The translations under genes were made by a program, and so were the position numbers. Below are positions 1 to 10,305 of a stretch of DNA of 64,000 bases, piece after piece; the stretch's first letter is position 1, and each line of letters opens with the position of its first letter. A model generated the notes under the pieces. The model did no database searches. It saw nothing but the letters and a program-made list of their open reading frames with translations, and had not been told where the DNA came from. The DNA is from Annona cherimola (Eukaryota; Streptophyta; Magnoliopsida; Magnoliales; Annonaceae). The stretch is taken from assembly GCA_030490835.1 (NCBI GenBank), contig CM059973.1:49108008-49172007 (forward strand). The letters run 5' to 3'.

Positions 1-471
1 CGACTTCAGTCGGGAGATTCACTCCAGAGCTGAATTTGGGATGGAAGAATGCCGAAGTCGCAAACGAAGTCGACTCTAGTTGCGACTTGGGCGAAGTCGC
101 GGACGAAGTCGACCCCAAGTTCGACTTGATGCTCTCAAGCTCAAAGATGCAGTTTCAAGTTCATTCCAAGAGTCAACTTGAGTGTTCTCAAAACCAAATC
201 AAAGGTGCAAGATCAACTTAAATCTATCAAGTCCAAAGCAAAGCTCCAAGCGTATCTCAAGATGGAGAAACTCAAGCTATGAAGATCAATCCAAGTTCAA
301 AACAAGATGTATAAGCTTGACCAAGAAGTTATTCAATGATTCAAGGCTTACAAAACATGGAGCAAATAAAAGCAAAAACAATAAAGGAAAGACATGAGAG
401 ATGCAAAAGAAATAAAGGCATGAAGGAACAAGCATCTCGGAATTATTCAAGTTCATCAAAGCCAACTGACA

Positions 472-780
472 AGGTGAAGTCGCACCCGAAGTCGACTTCA
501 CCTGCGACTTGGGTCAAGTCGATACCCAAGTCGACCCGACCTGGAACTTCAAGTTGCGACGGAGAGGCGAAGTCGCACCCGAAGTCGACTCCATCTGCGA
601 CTTGGGCGAAGTCGCATCCGAAGTCGACTCAACCTGCTACTTGGGTCAAGTCGATACCCAAGTCGACCCGACCTGGAACTTGAAGTTGCGACGGAGAGGC
701 GAAGTCGCACCCGAAGTCGACTCCATCTGCGACTTGGGCGAAGTCGCATCCGAAGTCGACTCCACCTGCGACTTGGGTCG
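472..780 (+). repeat. GTCGAC palindrome array in LTR
   Basis: GTCGAC occurs at 491, 530, 584, 623, 662, 716 and 755. The spacings are 39, 54, 39, 39, 54 and 39 bp, giving a higher-order unit of 132 bp. Between paired GTCGAC sites lies a second inverted repeat, TGCGACTT/AAGTCGCA with a short loop. A related shorter block lies at 48-125. Confidence 0.9.
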
Positions 781-859
781 CAACGGTCGGAATTTATTCA
801 AACGTTGGTGCATTAAATGAGCGCCACCTACCTTCTAACGTTCGGATTCCCTCCAAAAT

Positions 860-867
860 TATAAAAG
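860..867 (+). promoter_or_regulatory. LTR TATA box
   Basis: TATAAAAG lies just after the conserved inverted-repeat block (cgttggtgcattaaatgagcgcc ... aacgttcgg region, 800-846). The same order is seen in the A, K, M and G LTRs, so this is the likely core promoter of the LTR. Confidence 0.65.
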
Positions 868-1499
868 GCATTCATGGTGGACGAGGGAAGTAGCTGAGAT
901 CATTAAGAGAGCTTAACTCCCATCTTCAAGAGCCTTAAAAGAGATCAAGTCATTCAAAGAGGAAGAACTTTGCTTCAAACTGCAAGAGCTCAACTTCTGA
1001 ATCTTCAAAGCCTACATTACAAGTTCCTCTCTGCACCAAATTGTTTCTACACATCTGTAAAGTGTTGACTCCTTCTGTTATTTCATTTGTCTGTATTGAA
1101 CTTGATTTAGTTTGAGGAACTAAGATCAAGTGTAAGCAAGGTAGTGTGTGATTGGAGTGGAACTCATCACCTACCTGTGCTGTGTTGTGTTGAAGCCCCC
1201 TAGAGCTGGAATCTAGAAGAGAGCAGTGGCTCTAATTTTATTTGAAGAATACAATAGTGGAACCCAAGTCACAAGGAGTGTGAGCTTGGAAGAGTGGAGT
1301 AGAGAGGTTGCCCGAACCACTATAAAATCTTGACTGCTTGATTTATATTTCTGCTCTCTATATTATATTGCTTTCCATTTCGTTTCTTCATTAAGGGGAC
1401 TAGATTAATCCGGGTAAAGTTTCTGTTTAAGTTATAAATTTTTAAATACCCAATTCACCCCTCCCCTCTTGGGTAATTGCCATCAACTCGGGACCAACA

Positions 1500-2267
1500 A
1501 AACTTTCGAAATTTGCGAGTAAGTAGAGCAATGTCTTCATCGTCATTGTGAGATGATGAGGTGGATTCATCCGAGTTATGGGTGACTTTTAGTGCAATTG
1601 CTCTCTTTCCTTTGTGGTGATCTTCATTTCTTTTCTTGATTAGCTCATGTGATATTAGTGAGCTAATAAGGTCTTCTAGCTTCAATATATTCAAGTCCTT
1701 TGCTTCTTCTATTGCAGTAATTTTCGTAGTCCACGATTCGGGTAGCGCCCTTAGAATTTTCATGACCTGTTCAGATTCGGAAATTGTCTTTCCAAGACCT
1801 TTCAAAGCAATAGTAATTTTTGAGAATCTAGCAAACATGTCATAAATATTTTCTGTATCCAGCATTCTAAAACTTTCCAACTCTCCAATCAAAATATTTC
1901 TCCTTGTCCCTTTGACTTGAGATGTTCCTTCATAGATAGATGTTAATGTATCCCATATTTCTTTTGCAGTTAGACAAGAGGATACTCTATCATATTCAGA
2001 AGCGGTAAGAGCACAAAACAGTGAGTTCATAGCTTTAGCGTTACTCTTAACAGTTTTTACTTTCTCATTGGTCCATTTGGAAGCTCTTTCATCGATTGGC
2101 AAAGTCGCACCGTTTTGGATAACAATCCTAGAGTCCATATCTGTAGCCATGATGAGTTGTTTCATACGTAGCTTTCAATAGACGAAATTGTTCCCATCAA
2201 ACAATGATGGCCTAGTAAAAGATTGGCCTTCGGCAAAAGCGGGAACAGAAGTAGATTGAGATGTCAT
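1500..2267 (-). pseudogene. gag: copia G gag, N-terminal part, broken
   Basis: Gag of a Ty1/copia element: it would form the particle that packages element RNA. Read on the minus strand, ATG is at 2267-2265 (MTSQST...), placed like the gag start of K. The N-terminal copia gag domain follows (KLRMKQLIM, DERASKW, PESWTTKITAIEEAKDLN). A TGA at 2177-2175 replaces the Trp codon that K keeps. After that stop a 236-residue frame starting at 2165 stays open. The gene is cut at 1500 by the + strand LTR, so knuckles and pol are missing here. The remainder probably lies before the window. Family assignment is firm; the gene is dead. Confidence 0.88.
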
Positions 2268-2301
2268 ATCAAAAGATCTCTTTGTTAAAACTCAAAGACC
2301 C

Positions 2302-2313
2302 GCTCTGATACCA
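2302..2313 (-). other. primer binding site of copia G (tRNA-iMet)
   Basis: The plus strand reads gctctgatacca, the complement of TGGTATCAGAGC, which pairs with the 3' end of initiator Met tRNA. It lies two bases from the LTR end, as usual in copia elements. Confidence 0.9.
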
Positions 2314-2315
2314 CT

Positions 2316-4003
2316 TGTTGGTCCCGAGTTAATGGTAATTACCCAAGAGGAGAGGGGTGAACTGGGTAATTAAAAATTTTCAACTTAAACAGAAAATTTA
2401 CCCCGGATTAATCTAGTCCCCTTTTATGAAGAAACAAATGGAAAGTAATATAGTGCAGAGAGCAGAAATAAATATCAACAAACAAGATTTTATAGTGGTT
2501 CGGGCAACCTTCCCTACTCCACTCTTCCAAGCTCACGTCTCTTGTGACTTGGGTTCCACTCTGTATTTCACAAATACAACTAGAGTCACTTCTCTCTTCT
2601 AGATTCCAGCTCTAGGGGGCATCAACAATTCACAGCACAAGTAGGTGACGAGTTCCACTCCAATCACACACTACTTTGCTTACACTTGATCTTAGTTATC
2701 CAAACTAAATCAAGTTCAATACAACAAGAAATAACAAAAGAAAGTTTCTACACGTTACTGTTGCGTAGAGGCAGATTTGGCGCAGAGAAGAACTTGTAGC
2801 GTAGGCTTAATGATTCAGCAAGCAGCTCTTGGCGGTTTGGAAGCAAGGTTCTTCTTCTAGATGTTGGCTTGATCACTTAATGCTCTTAGAGATGGGAGTT
2901 ATGCTCATTCAATGATTTCTCAGCTCCCCTCCTTGTTCATATTGAATGCCTCATATAATTGTTGAGGGAATCCGAACGTTTGGAAGTAGGTGGTGCGCAT
3001 TTAATGCGCCAACGTTCAGAAAATTTCCGACCGTTGTGACCCAAGTCGCAGGTGGAGTCGACTTCGGGTGCGACTTCGCCCAATTCGCAGATGGAGTCGA
3101 CTTCGGGTGCAACTTCACCTGTTCGCAACTTCTTCAAGTTCCTGTTTAGGCCGACTTGGTTTTCGACTTGACCCAAGTCGCAGGCGAAGTCGACTTCGGG
3201 TGCGACTTCACTTCCTCAGCTTGCTTGATGAACTTGAAATCTTTTGAGATGACTTTGATCACTTGATTTTCTTCATATTGATTGTTCTCCCTTGATTTAT
3301 ATCTCTTTGGAATACTATATGATTATTTACATAGAAAACCTTGGATTCCTTTTCTTGAGTTGTTGAGTACTTGAATCTTGGAATGCATGGAAGATGTCCG
3401 AGTAAGTGTTCATGATCCAACATGATGGATTCATGCAACCCTGATTGCTTTGATTCTCCATTTGATCTTCATTTGAGTGTTTGAGTTGTCTTGATTTTCA
3501 TCTCCACTCAAATCTGTCATTGAATTAACTCGTTCAGCAATTTTCGCACTGAAGTCGAAGCCGGAGTCGACTTGATCTGCGACTTCACCCAAGTCGCATG
3601 CGGAGTCGACTTGGGATGCGACTTCGGCAGCTCTCGTCCCTGATTTCAACTCTGGATGAAAATGACGCCTCAAAGTCCAAGCTGGAGTCGACTTGGTCTG
3701 CGACTTCACCCAAGTCGCATGCGGAGTCGAATTGGGATGCGACTTCGGCAGCTATGCTCCTCGATTTCAACTCTGGACGAAAACGACACCTTGAAGTCGA
3801 TTCTTGAGTCGACTTGGGGATCGACTTGGCCTAAGTCGAACCCTGAGTCGACTTGAAAATCGACTTGACTTGTCATGCTTCATATTCTTCAATTTTATAA
3901 CCTTTAATTATTTTCACAAATATGTTAGTAACCAATACTTACTCAAATTGATTTGTTAATCTTCAAAACATAGACTTGCCTTATTTTCCACATGTTTGCA
4001 ACA
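2316..4003 (-). mobile_element. 5' LTR of copia G
   Basis: A 1688-bp LTR on the minus strand. In plus coordinates it begins tgttggtcccgag and ends ccacatgtttgcaaca. It has two GTCGAC blocks (about 3035-3210 and 3545-3860) and a block around 2975-3030 with the paired inverted repeats seen upstream of other LTR TATA boxes. It abuts the truncated LTR of element A at 4004, so G most likely inserted into A's 5' LTR. Confidence 0.9.
3035..3860 (-). repeat. two GTCGAC blocks of the G LTR
   Basis: Block one (3035-3210) lies near the promoter and block two (3545-3860) in the upstream part of the LTR. They are separated by AT-rich sequence (3215-3530). Modules are the same as at 472-780: GTCGAC palindromes flanked by GAAGTCGC/GCGACTTC arms. 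Confidence 0.85.
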
Positions 4004-4772
4004 GAAGTCGCATACCAACTCGACCCCACTTGCGACTTGGCTCTCAACTGTCGGAAAAATTCAAATGTTGGGGCATTAAATGCGCTCCACCTACCACCAA
4101 ACGTTCGAATTTAACCTCCCATTATAAAAGAGGCTTCAAGGGGACGTGCAAGAGGTTAGAGAAGCATTCAATAAGCTCACCTTCCACTCTCTCTTGCATT
4201 TAAACTGATCTATACCAACTCCAAGTTAAGAACTGTGCTTCAAGTTGCTGAAATCTCCATTGCTAAATTTACACTCTCTCTACAAATTCTTCTTCGCACT
4301 ACAAGCTGCCTACACGAATCTGTAAAGTGTAGTTATTTTTTTTGATTGATTATCCGGGTTTACCACTTGGTTTGATATTAGAAATCGAAACCAAGTAAAG
4401 GCAAAGTAGTGTTGTGACTGGAGTGAGACTCGTCATCTACTTGTGCTATATTTGAACAAGCCCCCTAGAGCTGAAATCTATAAGAGAGCTGCTACTCTAG
4501 TTGTATTCAAATCCAATAGTGGAACCCAAGTCACAACAGGTGTGAGCTTAGAAGAGCGGAGTAGGGAAGGTTGCCCGAACCACTATAAAACTTTGTCCCT
4601 TGGTGTAGCTTCATTATCTGTGGTTTATTACTTTATTTCTCTCTATATTTCTGCTTGTTTCATTAAGGGGATTAATTCTAAAAAAGGAGAAATTTCTATT
4701 TAAGTAAAGAATTTTAAAAGACCCAATTCACCCCTCCCCTCTTGGGTAGTTGCCATAAACTCGGGACCAACA
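4004..4772 (+). mobile_element. 5' LTR remnant of copia A
   Basis: The 3' part of an LTR ending gggaccaaca directly before the primer site. TATAAAAG lies at 4123-4130, preceded by the AACGTTCG-type inverted repeat. The upstream part, including most of the GTCGAC arrays, is missing because G inserted at 4003/4004. Confidence 0.88.
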
Positions 4773-4774
4773 AG

Positions 4775-4786
4775 TGGTATCAGAGC
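4775..4786 (+). other. primer binding site of copia A (tRNA-iMet)
   Basis: TGGTATCAGAGC, two bases after the LTR end at 4772; complement to initiator Met tRNA. Confidence 0.95.
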
Positions 4787-4820
4787 AGGTCTTTGAGTTT
4801 AAACCAAAGAGATCCTACAA

Positions 4821-5366
4821 ATGGCATCCCAACAAACTTTTACCCCTGCATTCGCTGAAGGCCAATCATTTACAAAGCCACTTCTTTTTTATGGGAGTAA
4901 CTTCAGTTACTGAAAGTTAAGAATGAAACAACTTATCATGGCTACCGACATAGATTCTTGGATTGCTATCAAGACGATGTTATGCTACCAATTGATGAAA
5001 GGGCCTCCACATGGTCTGAGGAGGAGGTCAGAACTATAAAAAGCAATGCCAAAGCCATGAAGTCCCTCTTTTGTGCTCGCACTGCTTCCGAATATAATAG
5101 GGTATCCTCATGTCAAACTGCCAAAGAAATACGGTATATACTAACATTTATCTATGAGGGAACTTCTCAAGTCCAAGGGACGAGAAGAAATATTCTAATT
5201 GGAGAGTTAGAAAGCTTTAAAATGCTTGAGATCGAAAATATTTCTGAGATGTTTGCTAGATTTTTGAAAATCACTAATGCGCTAAATGGTCTCGGGAAAG
5301 CTATTTCTAAATCTGAGCAGGTTATGAAGATTCTAAGAGCGCTACTTAAGTCATGGACACCCAAGA
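4821..5366 (+). pseudogene. gag: copia A gag, N-terminal half, broken
   Basis: Starts ATGGCATCCCAA (MASQ), 34 bases after the primer site, at the same place as the K gag start. It carries the N-terminal copia gag domain, up to the SWTPK motif where solo LTR S-A is inserted after CAAGA. It has three defects: a TGA at 4911-4913 in place of the Trp kept in K, a one-base loss near 4970 that shifts the frame, and the interruption at 5367. The downstream half resumes in the same protein context at 17054. By family knowledge it was the RNA-packaging capsid protein. Confidence 0.88.
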
Positions 5367-6993
5367 TGTGAAACCCAGCTTTCTCAGGCAATATACGTAT
5401 TGTAAACCCTAGATTTTTGTAATATTTTTTTATGACGAATAAAAATTCATGAATTATATTTATTGATATGTGCATTGGAGATTAAAATAATACAATTAAG
5501 AATTTAACCCACGTGAATAGGACACGTGAATAGTGAACGTGAATAGTAATCGAGGATTAAGACACGTGATTAAGAGTTAATCACTTGAATTATCTTAATC
5601 ACGAAAAGACAAAAAGGAGATTTAATCACTACAGGACGAAATAGCAATACTTTTTTATATTTTAATACAATTTTGGATTTAGTAAAAAATTAAAGAAAAG
5701 TTCATAATTTGCAATCCGGACGTCGGATTTAGATGAAAATTTTTATGGATGGTAAAAAATTCATGATGAACTTAGTGAATGGTTTAAGATGTGATGAAAA
5801 TTATAAATTAAGGGTCAAGATGAAACATCAAATGGAGATTAAGAAGTAGCTTAATTTTTCATTAATTCTCCTTTTGACTTTTTATTAAAATTAAATAATA
5901 AAAAAATAAAAAAAATAAAATGAAAATCATCAATGGCAGGGGCGTGCAATGGTCCACATTCATCATCATCAAAAATCAAGGGCTAAGATTAAATTAGCTT
6001 AAATTAATAAATTTTAAAAATAAAAAATAATAAATAAAAATAGGGCTGCTGTGGGGGGCGTGTGCAGGTAGGGGGGCTGCACATGGCTCCATGAACCTTT
6101 TTGAAATTAGAAAAAAATCTATTTACAATTTAATACCTTAAGCAAGAGGGGGTAAATTCCAATTTCATAAAAAATCAAACCCTATAAATAGGGCCAAGAG
6201 GGGACGTCCAAATGCACATTCACCCCAGCTCCACTTGAGAAAACCCAAGCTCCCAAACCCCCCCCCCCCACGTCCAAGGAAGAAGAGGAGAAAGTTAGAG
6301 AGAGAAAGTGTGAGAAGAAGAGGGATATCTCCACTTCGGGTAAGTGATTTCTATCCAAATTTTTTTTGGATGTTAAGTAGGGTAAAACCATGCTTAAATA
6401 TTACCTAAGCATGAGAAAATAAGTGTAGCTATAATGCTTAATTGAAATTATGCCAAAACATCAAAATTTTGAGTAAAGATAGAGCATTCGGGAAGATAGC
6501 ATATGATATGTGTAAATAATACTCCAATATTGATAAATGATGATTTGGGATGAATTATTATGATAAATATGATGTTAGAATGATGATATATTAATCTCAT
6601 ATTTTTTGGAATTAAAGATTATGCTTAAGTGAAATTATATTGATTTTTAGTATATAGAGAAAATGATTTATTTAGCCAAGTTAATCATGATAAATTCAAA
6701 ATTCATAAATTTTTTCATGATATACTAAGCATAAGCTATGTCATAGTATTTTTCATTTTTGTAAAAAATGTCAATTTTTGGAATCCATGAACAGTAACCA
6801 ACACGTTGTGAACAGTAACATCATATGAACAGTGATCTGCTACAGTAAGTTGCTACAGTTATCATAACAGTAAACAACGTGATTTTGGAGAAAATTTGAG
6901 ATTAATATTTAAATATAAGGATGTAATTTTTAAAGAACCTATGGATGGAAAAATCCATATAAAGAGATAATGCTCGAATATTATAAAGCATGC

Positions 6994-7021
6994 TGATAAC
7001 TCGTATTTTTACGAGTTATCA
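6994..7021 (+). repeat. hairpin at the LTR 5' end
   Basis: Perfect 12-bp arms TGATAACTCGTA and TACGAGTTATCA with a TTTT loop form the very first 28 bases of the LTR. The 3' LTR (14590-14617) has one mismatch; P has a perfect copy (33474-33501). Confidence 0.95.
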
Positions 7022-7245
7022 TGGTCCATTTTAGACTTAATTTGTGTGTTAGTTCAAGAGATTAGGCTTAGTTTGCACTCTTTTAGCGTAATTTTCATCC
7101 GCTTTGCATTTTAGGAGCATTAATTAGTTTTTAGGCAATTTTAGTTTATTTATTTAGTTTTTTCATTTTTTGTAGGAAGCACAAGACGTAAGGCAGCAGA
7201 GCGGACTAGTTGAAGGCAAGCTGAGGCATCCAGAGGCAGGGAGTT

Positions 7246-7475
7246 GGCGCCTAGGCGCCACCCTACACGCCTTGACCATTTGCAACACACAGTTGACATG
7301 AAGGAGCAGTCCAGAGAGTTGGCGCCTAGGCGCCACTTCTCTACAGTAAACCCAAGTCAAGAGCCACAAAGTAGGTGGTGCAGTCCAGGGAGTTGGCGCC
7401 TAGGCGCCAGTGCAAAAATTCCTGGAGTTCCAGAATGTGTGTAAACTGCTCAACAAACAGAAAATTGGCGCCAAT
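7246..7475 (+). repeat. phased GGCGCC palindromes in the Q LTR
   Basis: GGCGCCTAGGCGCC stands at 7246-7259, 7321-7334 and 7395-7408, spaced 75 and 74 bp. A shorter palindrome, TTGGCGCCAA, follows at about 7465-7474. The array ends about 50 bp before the TATA box. Confidence 0.9.
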
Positions 7476-7526
7476 ACGCATCCATATGCGAATATTCCAA
7501 TGCGTAAGCTGCGCAAAAGGGGACTC

Positions 7527-7534
7527 TATATATA
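7527..7534 (+). promoter_or_regulatory. TATA box of the Q 5' LTR
   Basis: TATATATA follows the palindrome array. The 3' LTR has ctatatttag in the same place. Probable start region of the genomic RNA. Confidence 0.6.
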
Positions 7535-8525
7535 GTTCCTAGGTGTTCGCGCGCGGGAGAGAGAAGGAGAAGAGAGCCGGGTACGAACTACAGTGCAAGA
7601 GAAAGTGGAAATCGAGATCAAAGTTCGGATTGAAGAAAGGAATCAAGTCCCGTTGGTGGAAACTGCCGGAAAATAGTTTTTCTTATTCTTTCCAATTTTC
7701 TTTCTCTTCCTTATGGATACTTTTTATTTGGATGTGTTGGATGTTAAGATCATGTCTTTGAGCTAAACCTCCATTAGATAGATAGTTAGGATGAATTGAA
7801 TTCTAAACTATATTGTTTCTCGGTTCTTAGAATATTCAGGAATGAATATTTAAGCTTATATATGATTTGTATGATTTACCTTGGCATGTGTGACTATAAT
7901 GCTTTTACAAGATTAGCTACCTTGTAAGATGATTAAATTGCTTGATTTATCCTTGGAAGAGGAAGATCTTTGCCAGATCCATGTGCAAGGCATAGGTTTC
8001 GACCTTTGTGTAAGGAGAGTTGTTTAACGGATAGGAATATATCGTTAAACCTTGTGTAGTCATTATACAAGTTACGCACTTATCAATTTCACTTTATTTA
8101 ATGGCATGGGAACATAACACTTAAATAGGGTGTAATTAGCTTTATGTATTATTGGAAAACATATATAAAGATATATGAGCTTGGGCTAGTAAATCCATAT
8201 GCAATCCATTTTAAAAGAACTAGCGCAATATAGTTTAGATTCAAGGATTCCGATCTATCCATCTGTCATCCCTAATCAGCATCTCGCTTTTAGTATCCAG
8301 TAGTCTCGTGATCTCTACTCTGATTTCTTTTTGCAATCGTTAGCTTAGTTAAATCGCAAAACTAGAATTTTCCTTCCATCGAAAGTAGTTAAGCTAAATA
8401 ATAATTCCGGTTAACAATTCCTCGTGGGAACGATATTCTACTCACTCTTCATTACTTGACACGACACGTATACTTGCTTAAATAGCGAGCATTTTAATAG
8501 ACATATACGCAGCTCATCAAGTTTT

Positions 8526-8543
8526 TGGCACCGTTGCCGGGGA
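8526..8543 (+). other. primer binding site of gypsy Q (tRNA-Asp)
   Basis: TGGCACCGTTGCCGGGGA, seven bases after the LTR. It differs from the tRNA-Asp complement by one base. Use of tRNA-Asp is typical of Athila-type elements. Confidence 0.88.
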
Positions 8544-8699
8544 GTTTGCTTAACCAATTATATTTAGTTTTATTGCTTTCTTGTACAATTCTGTAGAATA
8601 TCTTATTTTCATTATTTCTTTTAGATTAGAATCTCTTATTTTTCTTTTTCTTTCTGCTAGTTCAATTTCTTTGGTTTTTGCAGAATTATCACCTATTGC

Positions 8700-10260
8700 A
8701 TGCGTCGAGGCAGAGCCGGAAAGGAGACTGTCATCCCTTTTGATCCAGAACCCGAAATAACCTATTTGAGAAGGCGCCGAAAGAGCAAGGAGGCTAGAAA
8801 CCAACAGCATACTATGGAGCATATTGAGAACCAAGACGATAATGTCCATGCAAACCAGCCAGAAAACCAGAGGATCGAGATCCCGAATCATCCACCTCAA
8901 GATGATTTGGACCAGCCAATTTGGATCTGATTGCGCTTGGCCAAAATGCTGTTCAGACTAGCATTGCACCTCCTCCGATCGACACCAACAATTTTGAAAT
9001 CAAACCGGTGATTTTCCAGATGCTCCAGTCTATCGGGCAGTTCGAAGGTCTTGCATCTGAAGACCCGCACCGCCATCTGCGGAATTTTCTGCAGATTACG
9101 AACACTTTCAAGCAGAACGGAGTCTCCGACGAAGCAATGCGACTTCGAACATTTCCATTTTCTCTGCGTGATCGAGCTTCCGAGTGGCTAGACTCTTTGC
9201 CACCGAACTCCGTCAACACATGGAATGACTTGGCTCAGAAATTCCTAGAAAAATACTTTCCGCCGGCCAAGTTAGCCAAGCTGAGAATGGATATAGTGTC
9301 ATTCAAGCAACACGACAAGGAGACCCTATCGGAGGCATGGGATCGTTTCAAAAACCTGCTCCAAAAGTGCCCGCATCATGGAATTCAGCCATAGGTACAA
9401 ATTCAGATTTTCTATAATGGTCTCCAAGGTTCCACCTGTCACATGGTGGATTCTTCATCGATCGGATCTCTGCTATGAAAAAGTTATCGAGAATCATACG
9501 CCCTACTCGAAAACATGGTGGCCAACACTTATCAATTGCTGTCAGACAGAAGCAGAGGTGCAAGTCTACTCCAACTGGATGCGGTTTCATCGATAAAAGC
9601 CCACATCGACGCTTTGTCTCGGCAAATTCAGAACTTGTCCAGGCCAGCCAATGTCAGTGCTTTAGGGACGTCAACACCACAACAGTCGACAGCAGCAGAC
9701 ATATGCACGTGGTGTGGTGAATTTGGCCATCCCAATGATGAATTTGCCTCCAACCTAGAGTCCATTAATTACGTGGGAAATTTCAAGAGAAATCCAGCTA
9801 ATCAGTATGGAAACAACTACAACCCAGGTTGGAGAAATCATCCTAACTTCTCATGGAACAACCAGACAAGGCCGAATCAGCCGCCTGGATTCTCGCAATA
9901 GCAGCCACAGGAACAGCCCGTAAGACCAATGCAGTTCACTCCACCACAGCGAGAAGAAAAGAAATCAGATTTGGAAAATCTCTTCATGCAATTTATGCAA
10001 TCCCAGATAACAACGAACAGGAACTTGGAAGCTCAGATAGGCCAACTGGCCTCAACCCTGAACAACCGGCCCCCAGGATCGTTGCCGAGCGACACCGAAC
10101 AAAACCCGAAAGGCAAAGGACAAGAACAAGTCCAAGCAGTCACATTGCGTAGTGGAAAGCAGTTACCCGACCCAACTCCACCAGAGTTGGTGACTGAACC
10201 CACTAACCCTCTGATTCAGCAATCACAGGAGGCAAAGGAACCAGCTGAAACTCAGAACTA
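8700..10260 (+). pseudogene. gag: gypsy Q gag, broken
   Basis: Athila-type gag. ATG at 8700 gives MRRGRAGKE, and P has the same start. The retrotransposon gag core lies at about 9040-9390 (residues FLQITNTF, ASEWLDSLPP, FLEKYFP). The single knuckle (CTWCGEFGH) lies near 9700 and is followed by the YNPGWRNHPNFSW block typical of Athila. Breaks: one G lost near 8925 (frameshift; P keeps it), TAG at 9392-9394, a TGA near 9476, TAG at 9899-9901 and a stop at 10259-10261. The tail has an acidic/Gln-rich linker (MQFMQSQITTNRNLEAQIGQ). By family knowledge the product assembles RNA-containing particles in the cytoplasm. Confidence 0.87.
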
Positions 10261-10305
10261 ATCAGACGCTGAAATCGACACGAATCCAAGGCCGCCTCCT
10301 CCATT

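Larger units (their letters stand above)
1..1499 (+). mobile_element. Sirevirus-like copia LTR, cut by the window edge
   Basis: The 3' end (tcgggaccaaca at 1488-1499) and the central blocks match the LTRs of copia G, A, K, F, M and J in this window. The order is GTCGAC arrays, a TATA box, the conserved 'ccccctagagctgg' block and the terminal 'cacccctcccctcttgggtaa' block. The sequence after 1499 is not a primer site but minus-strand gag of element G, so this is either a solo LTR or the 3' LTR of an element that starts before the window. The target duplication would be 1500-1504, but its partner lies outside. Confidence 0.9.
6994..8519 (+). mobile_element. 5' LTR of gypsy Q
   Basis: A 1526-bp LTR. 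It opens with a perfect hairpin (6994-7021), then three GGCGCCTAGGCGCC palindromes and a TATA box (7527-7534). Its end, cagctcatca, is followed by the primer site. It matches 14590-16156 closely over its whole length; the 3' LTR has two short extra stretches, near 14740 and at about 14951-14971. Confidence 0.92.

Noticed and set aside
472..780. CRISPR-like array
   Set aside because: The DNA is plant, the repeats are variants of one module without unique spacers, and no cas gene is present.
509..820. An open frame through the LTR array that reads as 13-residue repeats (such as EVAPEVDSICDLG)
   Set aside because: It follows from the 39-bp (13-codon) spacing. In the other array type the linker is 82 bp and breaks the frame, and the frame varies between copies, so I do not call a protein.
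4775..4786. tRNA gene fragments
   Set aside because: These matches to tRNA 3' ends are retroelement primer sites at fixed distance from LTRs; no cloverleaf is present.
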